The notes below the pieces were generated by a model. The model made no database searches. It was not told where the DNA came from and worked only from the letters and a program-made list of their open reading frames with translations. A stretch of 64,000 nt of DNA from ZC4RG17 sp036259475. GTDB taxonomy: Bacteria; Actinomycetota; Acidimicrobiia; Spongiisociales; ZC4RG35. The stretch covers positions 1 through 64,000 of the forward strand of contig DATABS010000107.1 in assembly GCA_036259475.1 (NCBI GenBank). Direction: 5' to 3'. Below, piece after piece: positions 16,421 through 24,776 of this stretch. Each line of letters opens with the position of its first letter. Position 1 is the stretch's first letter. A program made the translations under genes and the position numbers.

Positions 16421-17145
16421 GACGCCTGGCCGTGGCGCTGCTGATCCTCGCGGCTTGCGCCCGCCCGGACAGCGAAGCGACGCTCACCGTGTTCGCCGCT
16501 TCGTCGCTGACTGCGGCATTCCAGGACATCGTCGCCGAGTTCGATGAGGCTCATGCGGATGTGAAGGTGGTCCTCAACCTGGCCGGCTCCCAGACGCTGG
16601 CCACCCAGATCGTCGAGGGGGCGGCCGCCGACGTGTTCGCCTCCGCCGACACCTACCAGATGGACCGGGCGGTCACCGCAAAGGAGCCGATTTCGGGTCC
16701 CGTCACCTTCGCCACCAATCAGCTCGCCATTGCGGTCGAAAGGGGCAATCCGGGCGACATCCAGACGCTGGCCGATCTCGAGGGTGGCAACCTGACGGTG
16801 GTGCTCGGAGCCGAGGATGTCCCGGTTGGCCGCTATACGAGCCGTCTACTGGCCGGGGCCGGAGTGGAGGTGGAGGCCGCGTCTCATGAGACCAGCGTCG
16901 GGCTGGTGCTCGCCAAGGTGGCGCTGGGGGAGGCGGACGCCGGCATCGTCTACCGGAGTGATCTGGTCGGGGCGGACGCTGTCGAAGCTGTGCCCATCCC
17001 CGACGAAGTCAATGTCACCGCCCACTATCCGATCGCTGCCTGGGAGCGGGACACGGGCCGACCGGGGCTCGCCGCGGACTTCGTCGAATTCGTCCTCTCC
17101 GAGGAAGGCCGAACGGCGCTTCGGCGCGCGGGTCTCGGAGCATGA
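16417..17145 (+). CDS. modA: Molybdate ABC transporter, substrate-binding lipoprotein
   Basis: The 242-residue protein starts at GTG 16417 with a lipoprotein signal (RRLAVALLILAACA, lipobox LAAC). The rest follows ModA: LTVFAASSLTAAFQDI, NLAGSQTLATQI, GAAADVFASAD, and GIVYRSDL near the end. It captures molybdate outside the membrane and hands it to ModB. GTGA overlap upstream and ATGA overlap downstream place it firmly in the operon. Confidence 0.93.
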   Translation: MRRLAVALLILAACARPDSEATLTVFAASSLTAAFQDIVAEFDEAHADVKVVLNLAGSQTLATQIVEGAAADVFASADTYQMDRAVTAKEPISGPVTFATNQLAIAVERGNPGDIQTLADLEGGNLTVVLGAEDVPVGRYTSRLLAGAGVEVEAASHETSVGLVLAKVALGEADAGIVYRSDLVGADAVEAVPIPDEVNVTAHYPIAAWERDTGRPGLAADFVEFVLSEEGRTALRRAGLGA

Positions 17146-17924
17146 ACGGCCCGGGCGGCTCGAGAGTCGTCGGAGGGCTGGGGGCGCTGGCCGTCGGGTT
17201 TCTGGCGCTGCCACTCTTGGCCCTCCTGCTCAGGGTTCCCTGGTCGCGGGTCGGGGAGATCCTCGGCTCCGGCGCCGCCCGGGAGGCGCTTTGGGTGTCT
17301 GCCCAGGTGTCGGTCGCCGCTCTGGTTCTGTCGCTGATCTTCGGTGTCCCGCTGGCATGGCTGCTGGCCCGCTTCCGATTTCCCGGCCGTCGGGTGGTCC
17401 GGTCGCTGGCCACGTTGCCGATGGTCTTGCCGCCCGTCGTGGGAGGCGTGGCCCTGCTTCTCGCCTTTGGGCGCCGGGGGCTCGTGGGAGGCCCACTCGA
17501 ATCGTTCGCCGGTGTGACGATCCCCTTCACCGGATGGGCCGCCATCCTCGCCGCCACTTTCGTGTCGATGCCGTTTCTCGTCACCACGGTCGAGGCCGGC
17601 TTCGCCGGGATGGACGCCCGCCTCGAGGAGGCCGCCTCCACCCTTGGTGCGGGGAGGTGGAGGACGTTCATCCGGGTCGTCGTGCCGATGGTGGCGCCTT
17701 CCCTCGGCGCCGGGATGGCGATGAGCTGGGCGAGGGCGCTGGGGGAGTTCGGAGCGACGATCACATTCGCCGGCAACATCCCCGGGGCGACCCAGACGAT
17801 GCCGCTGGCGGTCTATCTGCAGCTCGAACAGGACCCTGAGGTCGCCTACCTGCTTTCGTCGGTGCTGCTCGCCGTATCGCTGCTCGTCCTGGGTCTGACC
17901 TTCGTCGGCCGGTCCGGGCGATGA
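17142..17924 (+). CDS. modB: Molybdate ABC transporter permease
   Basis: A 260-residue inner-membrane protein with about five to six hydrophobic segments and the permease EAA loop (LEEAASTLGAGRWRTFIRVVVPM) that docks on the ATPase. The GEFGATITFAGNIPGATQTMP segment after it is typical of molybdate and sulfate permeases. Both ends overlap neighbouring mod genes by 4 nt. Confidence 0.94.
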   Translation: MNGPGGSRVVGGLGALAVGFLALPLLALLLRVPWSRVGEILGSGAAREALWVSAQVSVAALVLSLIFGVPLAWLLARFRFPGRRVVRSLATLPMVLPPVVGGVALLLAFGRRGLVGGPLESFAGVTIPFTGWAAILAATFVSMPFLVTTVEAGFAGMDARLEEAASTLGAGRWRTFIRVVVPMVAPSLGAGMAMSWARALGEFGATITFAGNIPGATQTMPLAVYLQLEQDPEVAYLLSSVLLAVSLLVLGLTFVGRSGR

Positions 17925-18946
17925 GCCTTGTCGTCGACATTCGGCTGGAGCGCCACGGCTTCGATCTGGACGTGGCTCTCGAGGCGTCGGCGGGCGAGGT
18001 CGTTGCCGTGGCCGGCCCCAATGGGGCGGGGAAGACCACGCTCCTTCGAGCCGTGGCCGGTCTCGAGCGGATCAGCTCGGGACTGGTCAACCTCGACGGC
18101 CGGACCCTGAGTGATGGCTCATCGGGAGCCCACTTGCCGACAGAGAAGCGCCGGGTCGGGATGGTGTTCCAGGACTATCTGCTGTTTCCCCACATGACCG
18201 TGGAGGCGAACATCGCCTTCGGTGCGGGAGCCAAGCATCGGGCGGCCGAGTGGGTGGAGCGGCTGGATCTCGTCGAGCTCGTCAACCGCCGACCGGGGGA
18301 GCTATCCGGCGGCCAGGCCCAGCGGGTGGCTCTCGCCCGGGCTCTCGCCACCGGACCAGATGCCCTTCTCCTCGATGAGCCGCTGGCGGCGCTGGATGTG
18401 GAGAGCCGACACGGGGTACGGGCTACTTTGGCGGGCTACCTGGCGGATCTCGACATCCCCATCATGCTCGTGACGCACGACCCGATCGACGCCGCCCTTC
18501 TGTCCGACCGGATGGTCATCCTCGAGGAGGGGCGTGTGACCCACGAAGGCGACCTCGCCGAGGTGACCCGCCGTCCGCGTACGCCGTGGGCCGCCCGGCT
18601 GGCGGGAGTCAACCTCTATCGGGGGACGGCCCGAGGGCGGGTGGTGGGTCTGGATGGAGGGACACTCCACGTGGCTGACGAGGTATCGGGTCCGGTATTC
18701 GCCGTCATCGCCCCTCATGCCGTCTCGCTGCACCGGCAACCACCGGGTGGGTCGCCTCGCAACTCCTGGCGGGGCGAAGTGCGCTCGGTCGAGCCGGCCG
18801 GCTCGCGCCTCCGGGTGGCCGTGGAGGGCGATCTGTCGATCGTGGCGGAAGTGACGTCCGACGCCGTCACCGCCCTCGGGTTGGGCCGGGGCGGGCCGGT
18901 GTGGGTGGCCGTCAAGGCCTCGGAGATCGAGACCTATCCCGCCTGA
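17921..18946 (+). CDS. modC: Molybdate ABC transporter ATP-binding protein
   Basis: The 341-residue ATPase has Walker A (GPNGAGKTT), Q-loop (MVFQDYLLFPHM), signature (LSGGQAQRVALARAL), Walker B (LLLDEPLAAL) and the H-loop (LVTHD). Residues from about 265 form a C-terminal TOBE domain (EVRSVEPAGSRLRVAVEG), as in ModC, which lets the transporter sense molybdate. Last gene of the operon. Confidence 0.94.
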   Translation: MSLVVDIRLERHGFDLDVALEASAGEVVAVAGPNGAGKTTLLRAVAGLERISSGLVNLDGRTLSDGSSGAHLPTEKRRVGMVFQDYLLFPHMTVEANIAFGAGAKHRAAEWVERLDLVELVNRRPGELSGGQAQRVALARALATGPDALLLDEPLAALDVESRHGVRATLAGYLADLDIPIMLVTHDPIDAALLSDRMVILEEGRVTHEGDLAEVTRRPRTPWAARLAGVNLYRGTARGRVVGLDGGTLHVADEVSGPVFAVIAPHAVSLHRQPPGGSPRNSWRGEVRSVEPAGSRLRVAVEGDLSIVAEVTSDAVTALGLGRGGPVWVAVKASEIETYPA

Positions 18947-18979
18947 CGGAATCAGGTTGGGCCTCAACTCGGAGCCGGG

Positions 18980-19519
18980 ATGTGCCGATTCTCTGCCATG
19001 ACGTCTTTTCGGGGGACGATGCGAATCGTCGGGGACGCCGGTCCGGCCGTGCCTGTGAGCGCCCGGGTGGCCGACCAGCGGCTGGTGCTCGAAGTGGAAG
19101 GCACCGAAGTAGGAGCCTGGCCGGTGGCAATTGTGTCCTACGAGGCGGATCGCGAGGGAGTCGTTCTGCGCCTCGGTCAGGAACGCGTGACCATCGATGT
19201 GAGTGACCGAGCCGGCTTCGTCCTCGCGCTCCGTCCGCCGACCTCCGGGGGCGGGACGCGCCGACGGCTCCCTTCTCTCAGGACCGTTGCTGTGGCGCTG
19301 GTCGCCGCCCTGCCGGTCGTCGCCGCCGTTCTGGCCCCGGTGGTGGCGGGGTCGGTCGCCCTGCTTTTCAGCCTCATCGTCCTCGTCACAGGGACCGTCG
19401 CCTACTCAGAGCCGCGGATTGCCCTGCGACTGCCCCTCGGCCTGACGGCTGTTCACTTCCTCGTGGCCGGCGCCGGCCTCATCGTCGTCGGGATCCCCCT
19501 CGTCCTTCTGGGCGGATGA
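18980..19519 (+). CDS. Hypothetical protein with C-terminal membrane segments
   Basis: The 179-residue protein has a soluble beta-rich first half (VPVSARVADQRLVLEVEG, then WPVAIVSYEADREGVVLRLG) and two to three hydrophobic segments after residue 95. I do not recognise a family. Start choice is uncertain: ATG at 18980, 18998 or 19019 are all possible and none has a clear ribosome binding site. Its last 114 nt overlap the end of the convergent MFS gene, so either its C-terminus or the tail of the transporter is unusual. Confidence 0.6.
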   Translation: MCRFSAMTSFRGTMRIVGDAGPAVPVSARVADQRLVLEVEGTEVGAWPVAIVSYEADREGVVLRLGQERVTIDVSDRAGFVLALRPPTSGGGTRRRLPSLRTVAVALVAALPVVAAVLAPVVAGSVALLFSLIVLVTGTVAYSEPRIALRLPLGLTAVHFLVAGAGLIVVGIPLVLLGG

Positions 19520-20797
19520 CCGCAGCCTCCGATGGGACGGACCGAACGTGTCGCTCCACAACGGGGTCGTGAACAGCCAAACCGCCAGCAGTATCAGCAG
19601 CGCCGGAGTGAGGCGGATCGTCCGCACGTAGTCGATCTGGGCGGCGAGGAGTCCTCCCAGCAGCGCTCCGATCGGCAGCGTGCCCCAAGACAGGGCGCGG
19701 GAGGCGGTTATGACGCGTCCGAGCATCGCCGGAGGCGTGTACACCTGACGAATCGTGGCGATGGGCACGTTGACCAGGCCGATGCCGACGAACATGAGGA
19801 AGGCGAAGGCCAGCGCGGCGACGCCGAACCGCGAGAAGACGAGCAGCCCCATCCCGGCGGCCATCGTCACCACACCCCCGATCATCGTTCGGCCGAGGCC
19901 GAGCACCCGTATCACCCGATCGGCGATCGTCGAGCCGAGGATGGCCCCCAGACCGAAAGCGACGATGAGGACGCCGATCTGGAACTCGCTTTCCGTCTCC
20001 AGCACCGTCGTCGCCATCACGATGAAGGTTCCCTCGATGAACCCGAACACGACGTTCGCCGCCGCGGCGGTGATTGTCGAGTCGCGGAGTCGGTGCTCGC
20101 CGATGAGGAACCGGAGCCCGTTGAGCGTCTCTTCGATGAAGCCCTTCTGCTCCTCTTCCCCTGTGAGGATGAATCCCACCGGTCCTACCAGGTAGATCGC
20201 CACCGACGACGCCAGGAAGGCACCGCCTACCGACCACAGCCCCGGCTCCGGCCCGGCAACGAGCGCCAGGCCACCGGCCAGCATCGGTCCGGCGGCGAAC
20301 ATGGCGGCCTGCGTTGCCGCGATTCGGCCATTGGCTTTCGCCAGGTTCTCCTGGGACACGAGGGAGGGGATGATGGCGAAGAGGGCGTTCTCGTACACGG
20401 CTGAGAACGACCCGATCAAAAACGCAAGGGCGTAGATCGTTCCGAGGGTCACCGAGCCGACCGTCGAGGCGAGGTAGAAGAAGGCCCCGGCCCGAACGAG
20501 GTTGGCGAGGATCATCGCCCACCGCAGCCGGACCCGGTCGAGGATCACGCCGCCTACGAGCCCGAAGATCAGCGTCGGGACGGTCTCCAGGGCGTAGGTG
20601 GTGGAGAAGGGCAGGGCCCGATCGGACCCGATCGTATCCGCCACCAACAGGGGGACGGTGAGGTAGGCGACGTAGGTGCCGAGGAGGCTGACGGCAGCGC
20701 CGGCGTAGAGGGCGCTGAACCGGGGTCCGAGTCCCCGTTGGGTGGCGAGATGCCGGCCGCGAGTGATGAGGGGCCCGTCCCCCGGAGGGCTTGTCAT
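19406..20797 (-). CDS. MFS transporter
   Basis: The 463-residue protein has about twelve hydrophobic segments in two halves, with LDRVRLRWAMILANLVRAG in the loop after helix 2-3, where the family motif falls. It resembles the MFS_3/enterobactin-exporter-like group; the substrate cannot be inferred. ATG 20797 was chosen because the longer frame adds 25 residues without membrane character. The last 40 residues are hydrophilic and acidic and are encoded in the overlap with the convergent neighbour. Confidence 0.85.
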   Translation of the reverse strand: MTSPPGDGPLITRGRHLATQRGLGPRFSALYAGAAVSLLGTYVAYLTVPLLVADTIGSDRALPFSTTYALETVPTLIFGLVGGVILDRVRLRWAMILANLVRAGAFFYLASTVGSVTLGTIYALAFLIGSFSAVYENALFAIIPSLVSQENLAKANGRIAATQAAMFAAGPMLAGGLALVAGPEPGLWSVGGAFLASSVAIYLVGPVGFILTGEEEQKGFIEETLNGLRFLIGEHRLRDSTITAAAANVVFGFIEGTFIVMATTVLETESEFQIGVLIVAFGLGAILGSTIADRVIRVLGLGRTMIGGVVTMAAGMGLLVFSRFGVAALAFAFLMFVGIGLVNVPIATIRQVYTPPAMLGRVITASRALSWGTLPIGALLGGLLAAQIDYVRTIRLTPALLILLAVWLFTTPLWSDTFGPSHRRLRSSAQKDEGDPDDDEAGAGHEEVNSRQAEGQSQGNPRL

Positions 20798-20878
20798 GCC
20801 GGGGAGAACCTTAGATCGTACGTCGTTCCCCGACCGGCATGGCTTGGCGACATCACCCTGTGTAGCCTGCACACCCTG

Positions 20879-21181
20879 ATGGCACAGCCGCGTGAGATCC
20901 CGGAGCTCGCCAGCGAGCTCTACGACATGTCCAAGGAATATCTCCTGCAGGAGACCGTCGAGCCGATGAAAAGGCTCGGCGGCTACGCCGGGCTGGGACT
21001 GGGAGGAGCCGTCGCCTTCGCCGTTGCCGCGGTCCTCTTCGTGCTCGGCGTCTACGCGTTGATGCAGGTGCTGTTCCCGATCGAGGAGTCGGAGTGGTAC
21101 AACGTTCTGGCTCGGGGGATCACCACGGCGGTGGCCGGAATCGCCGCCGGACTCATCGGTTGGAGGATGACCAGCGAATGA
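20879..21181 (+). CDS. Small holin-like membrane protein
   Basis: A 100-residue protein with an amphipathic N-terminal helix (IPELASELYDMSKEYLLQETVEP) and two membrane segments (about 43-66 and 80-97). The layout resembles the small actinobacterial phage-holin-family or YqjE-like proteins, which have no known job in the host. It overlaps the next gene by 4 nt. Confidence 0.7.
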   Translation: MAQPREIPELASELYDMSKEYLLQETVEPMKRLGGYAGLGLGGAVAFAVAAVLFVLGVYALMQVLFPIEESEWYNVLARGITTAVAGIAAGLIGWRMTSE

Positions 21182-21372
21182 AGATCCAACCTCGCGACAT
21201 CGAGGCCAAAGCCCGTCAGATCCAAGACGCCCTCGACGAGACCAAGGAGTCGGCCCAGAACACGGCGGTGATCGCCGGAGTGGCGGTGGCCCTGTTCATC
21301 GCCGTCGCCTTCCTCTACGGCCGACGCAAGGGGAAGAAGAGTCGGGCGGTCGTCGAAGTCTACCGCCTCTGA
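21178..21372 (+). CDS. Small single-pass membrane protein
   Basis: Sixty-four residues: a charged amphipathic helix (RDIEAKARQIQDALDETKES), one membrane segment (VIAGVAVALFIAVAFLYG) and a basic tail (RRKGKKSR). ATGA overlap couples it to the preceding holin-like gene, and the two are probably made together. Function unknown. Confidence 0.7.
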   Translation: MKIQPRDIEAKARQIQDALDETKESAQNTAVIAGVAVALFIAVAFLYGRRKGKKSRAVVEVYRL

Positions 21373-21463
21373 CCCCGCGTTTTTTGGACGTCAGGGATCG
21401 CCCTCACCCTTCATTGGACCCCGGCGCCGGGCTTCCGACTGTCAAGGTCCGAGGAAGGGGTGG

Positions 21464-21694
21464 TCAGGAAACCGTGCGTCTGCGGATCTCTAGTTTGGGG
21501 TCCCCTCGGTGACCATGACGGATGACGACCGCCGATCCGACGGGCAGCTTCTTGCGGTAGACCAGCTGCCGTTCCCCCCTCTTGCTACGCATCGACTGGA
21601 AGACGACCAGCCCCAACCCCGTCAGGAGCAGCGCCTGGTTGCCCTGGCGCAGGCCGCGCAGCACCTGTACCCAGCCGATCGTCCTCAGGTTCAT
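21464..21694 (-). CDS. Small hypothetical protein with one hydrophobic segment
   Basis: The 76-residue product has one hydrophobic stretch (ALLLTGLGLVVFQSM) and a basic C-terminal half containing KLPVGSAVVIRHG. It converges on the two small membrane protein genes upstream. Coding character and the clean beta-strand-like end argue that it is real, but the ribosome binding site is weak and I do not know the family. Confidence 0.55.
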   Translation of the reverse strand: MNLRTIGWVQVLRGLRQGNQALLLTGLGLVVFQSMRSKRGERQLVYRKKLPVGSAVVIRHGHRGDPKLEIRRRTVS

Positions 21695-21745
21695 CAGATC
21701 CGTCCAGTTCCTCTACCGTGAAAGACGGTAGCGGTCGGAGAGACG

Positions 21746-21844
21746 ATGCGTAGAAACAGGCGGTTCCAACAGATCGTCATCTGGGTGGTGGTCGTGGGCA
21801 TGGTGCTCACGCTCGCCGCGGGAGTGTTCGGGAGCCTCACTTGA
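21746..21844 (+). CDS. 32-residue membrane microprotein coupled to trmI
   Basis: ATG 21746 opens a short frame with a basic start (MRRNRRFQQ), a single hydrophobic helix (IVIWVVVVGMVLTLAAGVF) and a stop at 21842-21844. A GGAG lies about 5 nt before the ATG. The end overlaps the TTG start of trmI by 4 nt, a coupling arrangement. Too short for homology by eye; a possible regulatory leader peptide or a true microprotein. Confidence 0.6.
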   Translation: MRRNRRFQQIVIWVVVVGMVLTLAAGVFGSLT

Positions 21845-22620
21845 GCGTGTTCGAGCCGGGTGATCCCTGCCTGCTGGTCGACGGCAAGGGTCGGGAGTAT
21901 CTGCTCAAGCTGGATCCGGATCGCCAGTTCCAATACCACCGCGGCGTCCTCGAGCACTCGAGCATCATCGGGCTGGAGGACGGGAGCTGGTTGGAGGCCT
22001 CTTCGGGCGGCCGTCTGCTGGCGCTGCGGCCCCGGCTGGCCGACTTCGTCCTCCGGATGCGCCGGGGGGCCCAGGTGGTCTATCCGAAGGACATCGGTCC
22101 GATTCTCGTCTACGCCGACGTCGCACCGGGCATGACGGTGCTCGAGGCCGGCACCGGGTCAGGGGCGCTGACGATGGCGCTCGTCCGGGCGGTGGGGGAG
22201 AAGGGCCGAGTCGTGTCGGTCGAAAGACGCGAGGACCACGCCGCCCAGGCCCGTAAGAACATCGAGCGGTACTTCGGCGGCGTTCCGCCCCAGCTCGAAC
22301 TCCAAACCGGCGAGGTGGAAGGTTTGGTGGCGGGTCTGTCGCCCGAGCGCATCATCCTGGACCTGCCCGAGCCGTGGAACATCGTCGAGGCGGCCGCCGA
22401 GCATCAGCCCACGGGAGGGATCATCTGTGGGTACCTGCCCACCGTCCCCCAGGTGGAGACGCTCGTGGAAGCCCTCCGCTCGAGCGGCGTGTTCGCCCGC
22501 ATCGAAGTCCGCGAGGTGCTGTTCCGGGACTGGAACGTCTCAGGGCGCTCGGTCCGCCCCGAGCACACGATGGTGGGACATACCGGGTTCCTGACCTTCG
22601 CCCGCCGAGTGAAGAGTTAG
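21841..22620 (+). CDS. trmI: tRNA (adenine-N1)-methyltransferase TrmI
   Basis: TrmI methylates A58 in the T-loop of tRNAs. The 259-residue protein has the actinobacterial N-terminal beta-domain (FEPGDPCLLVDGKGREYLLKL) followed by a Rossmann methyltransferase fold with the SAM-binding EAGTGSGALTMAL, the acidic VSVERRED, and the catalytic-site DLPEPWN. It starts at TTG 21841 inside the microORF stop, or at GTG 21847. The gene precedes the proteasome locus, as in other actinobacteria. Confidence 0.92.
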   Translation: MSVFEPGDPCLLVDGKGREYLLKLDPDRQFQYHRGVLEHSSIIGLEDGSWLEASSGGRLLALRPRLADFVLRMRRGAQVVYPKDIGPILVYADVAPGMTVLEAGTGSGALTMALVRAVGEKGRVVSVERREDHAAQARKNIERYFGGVPPQLELQTGEVEGLVAGLSPERIILDLPEPWNIVEAAAEHQPTGGIICGYLPTVPQVETLVEALRSSGVFARIEVREVLFRDWNVSGRSVRPEHTMVGHTGFLTFARRVKS

Positions 22621-22627
22621 TCGACTC

Positions 22628-22873
22628 TTACGGTTCCAGGAAAATGCACTCGCCGGGGCATTCCTCGGCGGCTTCGATCGTGATGTCGTCCTGGCCGGAG
22701 GGGACCACCGCCACTCCCTGAGAGCCCTGGGGGTTGCCCTTTTCGGAGGCGTAGATCTTGTCTCCTTCGCGCACATAGGCGAGGCCGTCGTCCAGGAGCA
22801 CGAAGACATCGGGGGCGATCTCCTCGCACAGCCCGTCTCCGGTGCAGAGATCCTGGTCGATCCAAACCTTCAT
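22628..22873 (-). CDS. Small [3Fe-4S]-type ferredoxin
   Basis: An 81-residue electron carrier with cysteines at 10 and 16 (DLCTGDGLC) and at 72 and 76 (ECPGEC). The C-x5-C plus CP spacing fits single-cluster [3Fe-4S] ferredoxins of actinobacteria, with Cys 76 an extra residue. The middle is longer than in the smallest family members. No redox partner gene lies next to it; it faces trmI tail to tail with a gap of 7 nt. Confidence 0.88.
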   Translation of the reverse strand: MKVWIDQDLCTGDGLCEEIAPDVFVLLDDGLAYVREGDKIYASEKGNPQGSQGVAVVPSGQDDITIEAAEECPGECIFLEP

Positions 22874-22995
22874 GACGGTGATCCTAGGTGAGGGGTTTTA
22901 CGGGTAGCGATTGGGGAAATGCATAGTAGCGACAGTGTCTGAACGCCTATACAGAGGTAGGTCCCGAGGTTCCTGGGACAAACCGAAACGCTCCG

Positions 22996-23001
22996 TATAC
23001 T
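22996..23001 (+). promoter_or_regulatory. -10 box of the proteasome operon
   Basis: TATACT is placed about 31 nt before arc and an AGGAGG ribosome binding site at 23021-23026 follows, so this operon has a normal leader. The 11-mer AACCGAAACGC, also seen after uvrC, lies at 22981-22991 in the spacer. Confidence 0.55.
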
Positions 23002-23032
23002 GCGCGGAGGCTACCGGATTAGGAGGAAGCCC

Positions 23033-24760
23033 ATGAGCCGATCGAGCGAGTCAGACGAAGCGATCGAGCTGCGTCGGACCGTCGCCGCCCTCGAGGAGGA
23101 GATTGCGGGTCTACGTCGGCGTGTGCGGGACTCCCACGAGGTGCCGTCCCAGCTCGAACGCGAGCTCGCCGAGGCTCAGCGAACCGTCGAACGTCTCCGC
23201 TCCCAGAACGACAAGCTGGCGGGCGTGCTCGAAGAGGCACGCGAGCAATTGAGCGTTCTCCGCGCCGAGGTCGAGAAGCTCACCACCCCTCCCAACAACT
23301 TCGGGACCGTCCTCCAGGTCAACGAGGACGGAACGGTCGACGTCATGACCGGCAACCGCAAGCTGCGTGTCGCCGCCCAACCGACCATCGAGGTGAAGCA
23401 CCTGTCGATCGGTCAGGAAGTCCTCCTCAACGAAAGCTTCAACGTCGTCGACGTCCGCGGTTTCGAACGCGCCGGCGAAGTGGTCCGAGTCCGAGAGAAG
23501 CTCGACGACGGCCGCGTCGTAGTCATCGCCCACGCCGACGAAGAGCAGGTGCTCGAGCTGGCCGACACGATGAAGGACCAGCATTTCCGTCCCGGTGATT
23601 TCGTCCGCCTCGATGCCAAGTCCGGTCTCATCTACGAGCGCCTCGCCCGCCCCGAGGTCGAGGAGCTGGTCCTCGAAGAGGTCCCGGACGTGACCTACGA
23701 GCAGGTCGGCGGCCTGGCCGACCAGATCGAGGAGATCCGGGACGCGGTCGAGCTGCCCTACGTCCACAAGGAGCTGTTCGGTGACTACGGGCTCGTCCCT
23801 CCCAAAGGGGTGCTGCTGTACGGGCCTCCCGGCTGCGGCAAGACCCTGATCGCCAAGGCGGTGGCCAACAGCCTCGCCGCGGCGGTGGCCGAGCGGACCG
23901 GTCGTCCCGACGTCCGCAGCTACTTCCTCAACGTCAAGGGCCCTGAGCTGCTCAACAAGTGGGTCGGGGAGACCGAGCGCCAGATCCGCCTCATCTTCCA
24001 GCGCGCCAAGGAAAAGTCCGACGAGGGCGTGCCGGTGATCGTCTTCTTCGACGAGATGGATTCTTTGTTCCGCACCCGAGGGTCGGGCATCAGCTCCGAT
24101 GTGGAGTCGACGATCGTCCCTCAGCTTCTCTCCGAGCTGGATGGGGTCGAGTCGCTCAAGAACGTCATCGTGATCGGCGCCTCCAACCGTGAGGACCTGA
24201 TCGACCCGGCGATCCTCCGCCCGGGCCGGCTCGACGTGAAGATCAAGATCAACCGACCCGACACGGTCGCCGCCCGCCAGATCTTTGGCATCTACCTGGA
24301 TCCGACTGTGCCCCTCGACCCCGACGAGCTGAAAGCGTCGAACGGCGACCATGCGACGATGCTCAAGAGGATGATCGACACCACCGTGGATCAGATGTAC
24401 TCCGAAGAACAGGGCAACCAGTTCCTCGAAGTCACCTACGCGAACGGCGATCGGGAACTGCTGTATTTCAAGGACTTCTCGTCGGGGGCGATGATCGAGA
24501 ACATCGTCCGGCGGGCGAAGAAGGACGCCATAAAGCGGGAGATCGCCGGCGGGTCACGAGGAGTGAGCACCAACGACCTCCTGACCGCCATTCGCCAGGA
24601 GTTCCGCGAGCACGAGGATCTTCCCAACACCACCAACCCGGATGACTGGGCGAAGATCTCGGGCAAGAAGGGCGAGCGGATCGTCTACGTAAGGACGCTG
24701 GTCGACGGGGAGGCCGAAAGCCGCATGATCGAGCGGGTCTCCACCGGTCAGTACCTGTGA
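23033..24760 (+). CDS. arc: Proteasome-associated AAA ATPase (Mpa/ARC)
   Basis: The 575-residue ring ATPase unfolds pupylated proteins and feeds them into the 20S proteasome. It has an N-terminal coiled coil (about 5-90) that binds Pup, an OB-type region, an AAA domain with Walker A GPPGCGKT and Walker B IVFFDEMDSLF, and the C-terminal QYL that docks on the proteasome alpha ring. A strong AGGAGG precedes the ATG. dop follows after 16 nt. Confidence 0.97.
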   Translation: MSRSSESDEAIELRRTVAALEEEIAGLRRRVRDSHEVPSQLERELAEAQRTVERLRSQNDKLAGVLEEAREQLSVLRAEVEKLTTPPNNFGTVLQVNEDGTVDVMTGNRKLRVAAQPTIEVKHLSIGQEVLLNESFNVVDVRGFERAGEVVRVREKLDDGRVVVIAHADEEQVLELADTMKDQHFRPGDFVRLDAKSGLIYERLARPEVEELVLEEVPDVTYEQVGGLADQIEEIRDAVELPYVHKELFGDYGLVPPKGVLLYGPPGCGKTLIAKAVANSLAAAVAERTGRPDVRSYFLNVKGPELLNKWVGETERQIRLIFQRAKEKSDEGVPVIVFFDEMDSLFRTRGSGISSDVESTIVPQLLSELDGVESLKNVIVIGASNREDLIDPAILRPGRLDVKIKINRPDTVAARQIFGIYLDPTVPLDPDELKASNGDHATMLKRMIDTTVDQMYSEEQGNQFLEVTYANGDRELLYFKDFSSGAMIENIVRRAKKDAIKREIAGGSRGVSTNDLLTAIRQEFREHEDLPNTTNPDDWAKISGKKGERIVYVRTLVDGEAESRMIERVSTGQYL

Positions 24761-24776
24761 GAAGGGGGGATCCTCC

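Noticed and set aside
21420..21431. Palindrome CCCGGCGCCGGG between small genes
   Set aside because: GC-only palindromes of this length are expected by chance in such DNA; no T-run or promoter is associated.
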